Source of the DNA: Bin5 sp022821545
Lineage (GTDB): Bacteria > Chloroflexota > Anaerolineae > Caldilineales > Caldilineaceae
DNA length: 64,000 nucleotides
Direction of reading: 5' to 3'
NCBI GenBank assembly: GCA_963664085.2
Contig: CAXXLO010000002.1
Location: 3,410,001-3,474,000, forward strand
The notes beneath the pieces are model-generated. The model saw only the letters and a program-made list of their open reading frames with translations. It searched no databases and was not told the DNA's origin. Numbering within the stretch: position 1 is the stretch's first letter; the number at the start of each line of letters is the position of its first letter. The position numbers and the translations under genes are program-made. Shown piece after piece: positions 61,619 to 64,000 of this stretch.

Positions 61619-62641
61619 TCACAACTGCACTGGCTCGGTCCGCCTCGCCGATTCATAGGCCGCCAGAGCGACCTCCAACGCACGCAATCCGTCTTCGCCG
61701 TCTACCGACGGCTCCCGGCCCTCCCGGATCATAGCGACGAAATCGGCGACAAGGCCCTCGTCGCCGCTGCTGCCCCAATTGACGTCGGAAGTCTTGCCCG
61801 CTTCGTCTGAACTGACGTGGAGATTCTGTTCGAAGGCGTCGATGCAGATCAGGCCGTTCTCACCAAGTACATCCAGCTTCACGTCCCCCCATGTCGGGTA
61901 GCTGGGCGGCCGCGACCAACTGGTGTCGAGCGTGCCAAAGATACCGTTTGCCAGCTGGAAGCTCAATAGCCCGACATCGTCGATGCCAAGGCCGGGATGC
62001 AGGAGTTCGCGGCCGACCTCGGCGTAGACCTCCACGACTTCAGTGCCCCAGATCCAGCGAATCAGGTCGACGACATGCACCGTGTGATCGATGACGGCGC
62101 CACCCCCGGCGAGCTTCGAATCGACAAACCAGCGGCCCGGCATCGAGCCATGATTTGTGGTCTTGACGCTGTATACCTCGCCCAGCACTCCGGACTCCAC
62201 CTGCGACTTCAGTTCCATGACCGGCGGCGAGAAGCGCATCGGAAAGGCGATCTGGAGTTTCGTTCCAGACTCACGACAGCGGTCGATCATGGCCTGGCCA
62301 TCGCTGACAGTCGTGGCAATGGGCTTTTCGCACAAAATCCCGCGGACCTTGCCGGCGGCCTGAAGGACAAGCGGGGCATGGAGAGCGTTCTCAGAGCAGA
62401 TGATCGCTCCGTCCAGATCCTGGTCCAACAGGCCTTCGGACCGTCTGAAATAGGGCACGTTGAATTGGGCGGCAATACGACCGCCGCGATCATAGTCATC
62501 GTCGTAGATACCCGCCAGCGCCACTCCTTCCATCTGCGCAAGAAAGTGGATATAGCTGGCCGCGTGCATGTGGGCAAAGCTGAACATTCCGACACGGACT
62601 TCGGAGGAAGATTCGGGGCCCCGGGTCTCGGCATTCTCCAT
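61619..62641 (-). CDS. Gfo/Idh/MocA family oxidoreductase
   Basis: 340 residues from ATG 62641 (AAGGA about 10 bp upstream); the open frame reaches 63058 but that part overlaps the next gene. The nucleotide loop here reads VGMFSFAHMHAASYIHFLAQ, less canonical than the others. The EKP motif is ILCEKPIATTVSDGQ, and the C-terminal domain contains GGAVIDHTVHVVDLIRWIWG. Second of two consecutive Gfo/Idh genes on this strand, 101 bp after the one at 62743. Likely a sugar or inositol dehydrogenase. Confidence 0.86.
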   Translation of the reverse strand: MENAETRGPESSSEVRVGMFSFAHMHAASYIHFLAQMEGVALAGIYDDDYDRGGRIAAQFNVPYFRRSEGLLDQDLDGAIICSENALHAPLVLQAAGKVRGILCEKPIATTVSDGQAMIDRCRESGTKLQIAFPMRFSPPVMELKSQVESGVLGEVYSVKTTNHGSMPGRWFVDSKLAGGGAVIDHTVHVVDLIRWIWGTEVVEVYAEVGRELLHPGLGIDDVGLLSFQLANGIFGTLDTSWSRPPSYPTWGDVKLDVLGENGLICIDAFEQNLHVSSDEAGKTSDVNWGSSGDEGLVADFVAMIREGREPSVDGEDGLRALEVALAAYESARRTEPVQL

Positions 62642-62742
62642 GGTTTCGAGTTCCTTCTTTACGTTTCTGTTGCAGCCGGAAATTAGACTTTTTGCGCGCA
62701 ACCTGTACGAGTCAGTTAGGGGCAACTTCGACTCTCGCCGCC

Positions 62743-63756
62743 TCAACTGATGGTGACCGCCTTTCCCGTCTCCAGGCTCCTTATGGCGGCGCGAGAGATT
62801 TTCACGGCTATCAGCCCGTCGTAAGGCGTCACCAGGAAGGGCTCTTCCGCCTCGGCGCAACTGACAAAGTGCGCAAGCTCCGCATAGTAGGGATCGTGCC
62901 GGGGGGCGGTGGGCGAACTGCTGGATGAAGCCAGGCTCCCGTCTTCCTGGGCAATGGCGACTTCCACGGGCTGCCGCGCCCGCGAATCCCATTCGATGAC
63001 GCCTTTCGTCCCGGCGATTTCGATGCGGGTGGAAGAGCGACCGCGGGGGTAGGACCAACTGCCTTCAATATGGCCGACAGCGCCGCTGGCAAAGCGCACC
63101 GTCAGCAGCGCGTGGTCCTTCGGCTCCTTGCCCGCGAACATCATTCCACGCGCAAAGACGCGCTCGATCTCGCCAATGCACCAGCGTTGATAGTCGATGT
63201 CATGAATGCAGAGGTCCAACAGCACACCGCCGCTCTGGGCAAAGTCGGCGTAGTAGCTGGTTATCGCCAGACCTTTTCGCCAGCCGGAGCCACCATCAGG
63301 GTAGCTGCCGCTGCGGACGGTGCGAATGACGCCCGGCGCGCCGATCGCGCCGCTGTCCAAAACCTGCTTGGCCTTTGCGAACTGAGGGAAGAACCGGACG
63401 ACCATCGCCACAAACAGCGGCGTACCCGTACGTTCGGCTGCGTCCACTATCCGCTCGCAGTCGGCGACGGAATTGGCAAGGGGCTTTTCGCAAACTGTCG
63501 GCAGTCCGGCCTCCAGCGCCGCCACCACCGGCCCGACGTGGGCCGTGCCAGGCGTGCATACGTCAACGTAGTCAACGTCATCGAACAGGTCGTTCAAACT
63601 GCTGAACACTTTGCCACTGGATCGCTGTACAGCGCCCCGGGCGGCATCCTCAACGATGTCGTAGAAACCGGCCAGCTCGATACCCGGCATCCGGCTCCAG
63701 CGGTCTGCGTGCGTTCTGGAAATCCCACCGGCCCCGACGATCCCGACTCGCTTCAT
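62743..63756 (-). CDS. Gfo/Idh/MocA family oxidoreductase
   Basis: 337 residues from ATG 63756 (AAGGGG 8-9 bp upstream; open to 63843). The Rossmann loop is VGIVGAGGISRTHADRWSRM, EKP is VCEKPLANSVADCE, and the C-terminal segment has VLLDLCIHDIDYQRWCIG with the conserved His pair. It probably forms an operon with the following gene. A pair of such dehydrogenases could give successive oxidation or act on isomeric sugars; neither is shown. Confidence 0.88.
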   Translation of the reverse strand: MKRVGIVGAGGISRTHADRWSRMPGIELAGFYDIVEDAARGAVQRSSGKVFSSLNDLFDDVDYVDVCTPGTAHVGPVVAALEAGLPTVCEKPLANSVADCERIVDAAERTGTPLFVAMVVRFFPQFAKAKQVLDSGAIGAPGVIRTVRSGSYPDGGSGWRKGLAITSYYADFAQSGGVLLDLCIHDIDYQRWCIGEIERVFARGMMFAGKEPKDHALLTVRFASGAVGHIEGSWSYPRGRSSTRIEIAGTKGVIEWDSRARQPVEVAIAQEDGSLASSSSSPTAPRHDPYYAELAHFVSCAEAEEPFLVTPYDGLIAVKISRAAIRSLETGKAVTIS

Positions 63757-63958
63757 CAGGAGTTCCCCTTTTTCACTATCCTGGACTTTATGCTCGTTTC
63801 TCAGTCTAACCAATTCGGGCTGCTGTGCAGGGCTGCCCTGCACTTTCGGGCCTTCTCAAGCATTTTGTTGGCATAGTCCCTGCCCGCAGAAGGAGAAGGC
63901 AGCTGTCTTCTTCCGACCATTCCACAGGTTTGACGTAGAGGGCGCCGGTGTTCACGAT

Positions 63959-64000
63959 TCAGTCGAGGCCGAAGTGGTCGTTGATCTCTTTCTGGTAACC
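63959..64000 (-). CDS. C-terminal tail of a gene entering from the right edge (partial)
   Basis: The minus-strand frame from the window edge reads GYQKEINDHFGLD and stops (TGA, 63961-63959). Thirteen protein-like residues are too few to name a family. The 202 bp between this stop and the next gene start show no further coding. Confidence 0.45.
   Translation of the reverse strand, partial: GYQKEINDHFGLD

Overview
The window reads as GC-rich chromosomal DNA from an uncultured-type bacterium, most likely a Chloroflexota member of the Caldilinea/Anaerolinea kind. This is inferred from gene content, not from a marker gene. The pointers are secreted proteins with long Thr-Pro linkers, a LysW-type amino-acid kinase, many phytanoyl-CoA dioxygenase (PhyH) and Gfo/Idh/MocA genes, and a CobN-type cobalamin locus. 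No rRNA, tRNA or CRISPR array was found.

Layout. 1-10.8 kb: a catabolic/oxidative region with the 3' end of a carbohydrate-related gene, PhyH oxygenases, two tandem desaturases (one fused to a Rieske domain), a Gfo/Idh dehydrogenase, a sugar-phosphate-isomerase-like TIM barrel, an SDR and a GMC oxidoreductase. 10.9-12.4 kb: an intact IS66-family element with an 8-bp target duplication. 12.5-16.8 kb: an SH3-domain secreted protein, a HEAT-repeat protein, a zinc-less MDR dehydrogenase, a ThuA-like protein and a small lipoprotein. 16.8-26.5 kb (minus strand): a cobalamin operon transcribed cbiB-cobO-cobN-corrinoid-binding lipoprotein-cobQ. It is preceded by a strong promoter, a cobalamin riboswitch and two successive intrinsic terminators; both CobO and CobN carry an extra N-terminal thioredoxin-like [2Fe-2S] ferredoxin domain. 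26.6-30.3 kb: PhyH and two sialidase/BNR proteins. 30.5-33.4 kb: two surface proteins built from the same ~90-residue repeat, each with its own clear promoter, closed by a terminator. 33.4-45 kb: PhyH, Gfo/Idh, MlrC, an enolase-superfamily protein, a DUF1445 protein, a nucleotidyltransferase pair resembling a toxin-antitoxin system, and several decayed gene remnants. 44.8-64 kb: mostly housekeeping genes (metalloprotease, murJ, trxB, argD with a frameshift, argB, a K+ channel RCK protein, hisD, hisC, a LuxR regulator, an HtrA-like protease, an ABC exporter, Nudix and DnaQ-like proteins), then two more Gfo/Idh genes.

Together the accessory genes suggest an organism that scavenges many small organic substrates and host or algal glycans. 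It has seven PhyH oxygenases and five Gfo/Idh/MocA dehydrogenases in 64 kb, two sialidases, and its own B12-regulated late cobalamin pathway. Start codons were chosen by Shine-Dalgarno position and family alignment from memory; no database search was possible.
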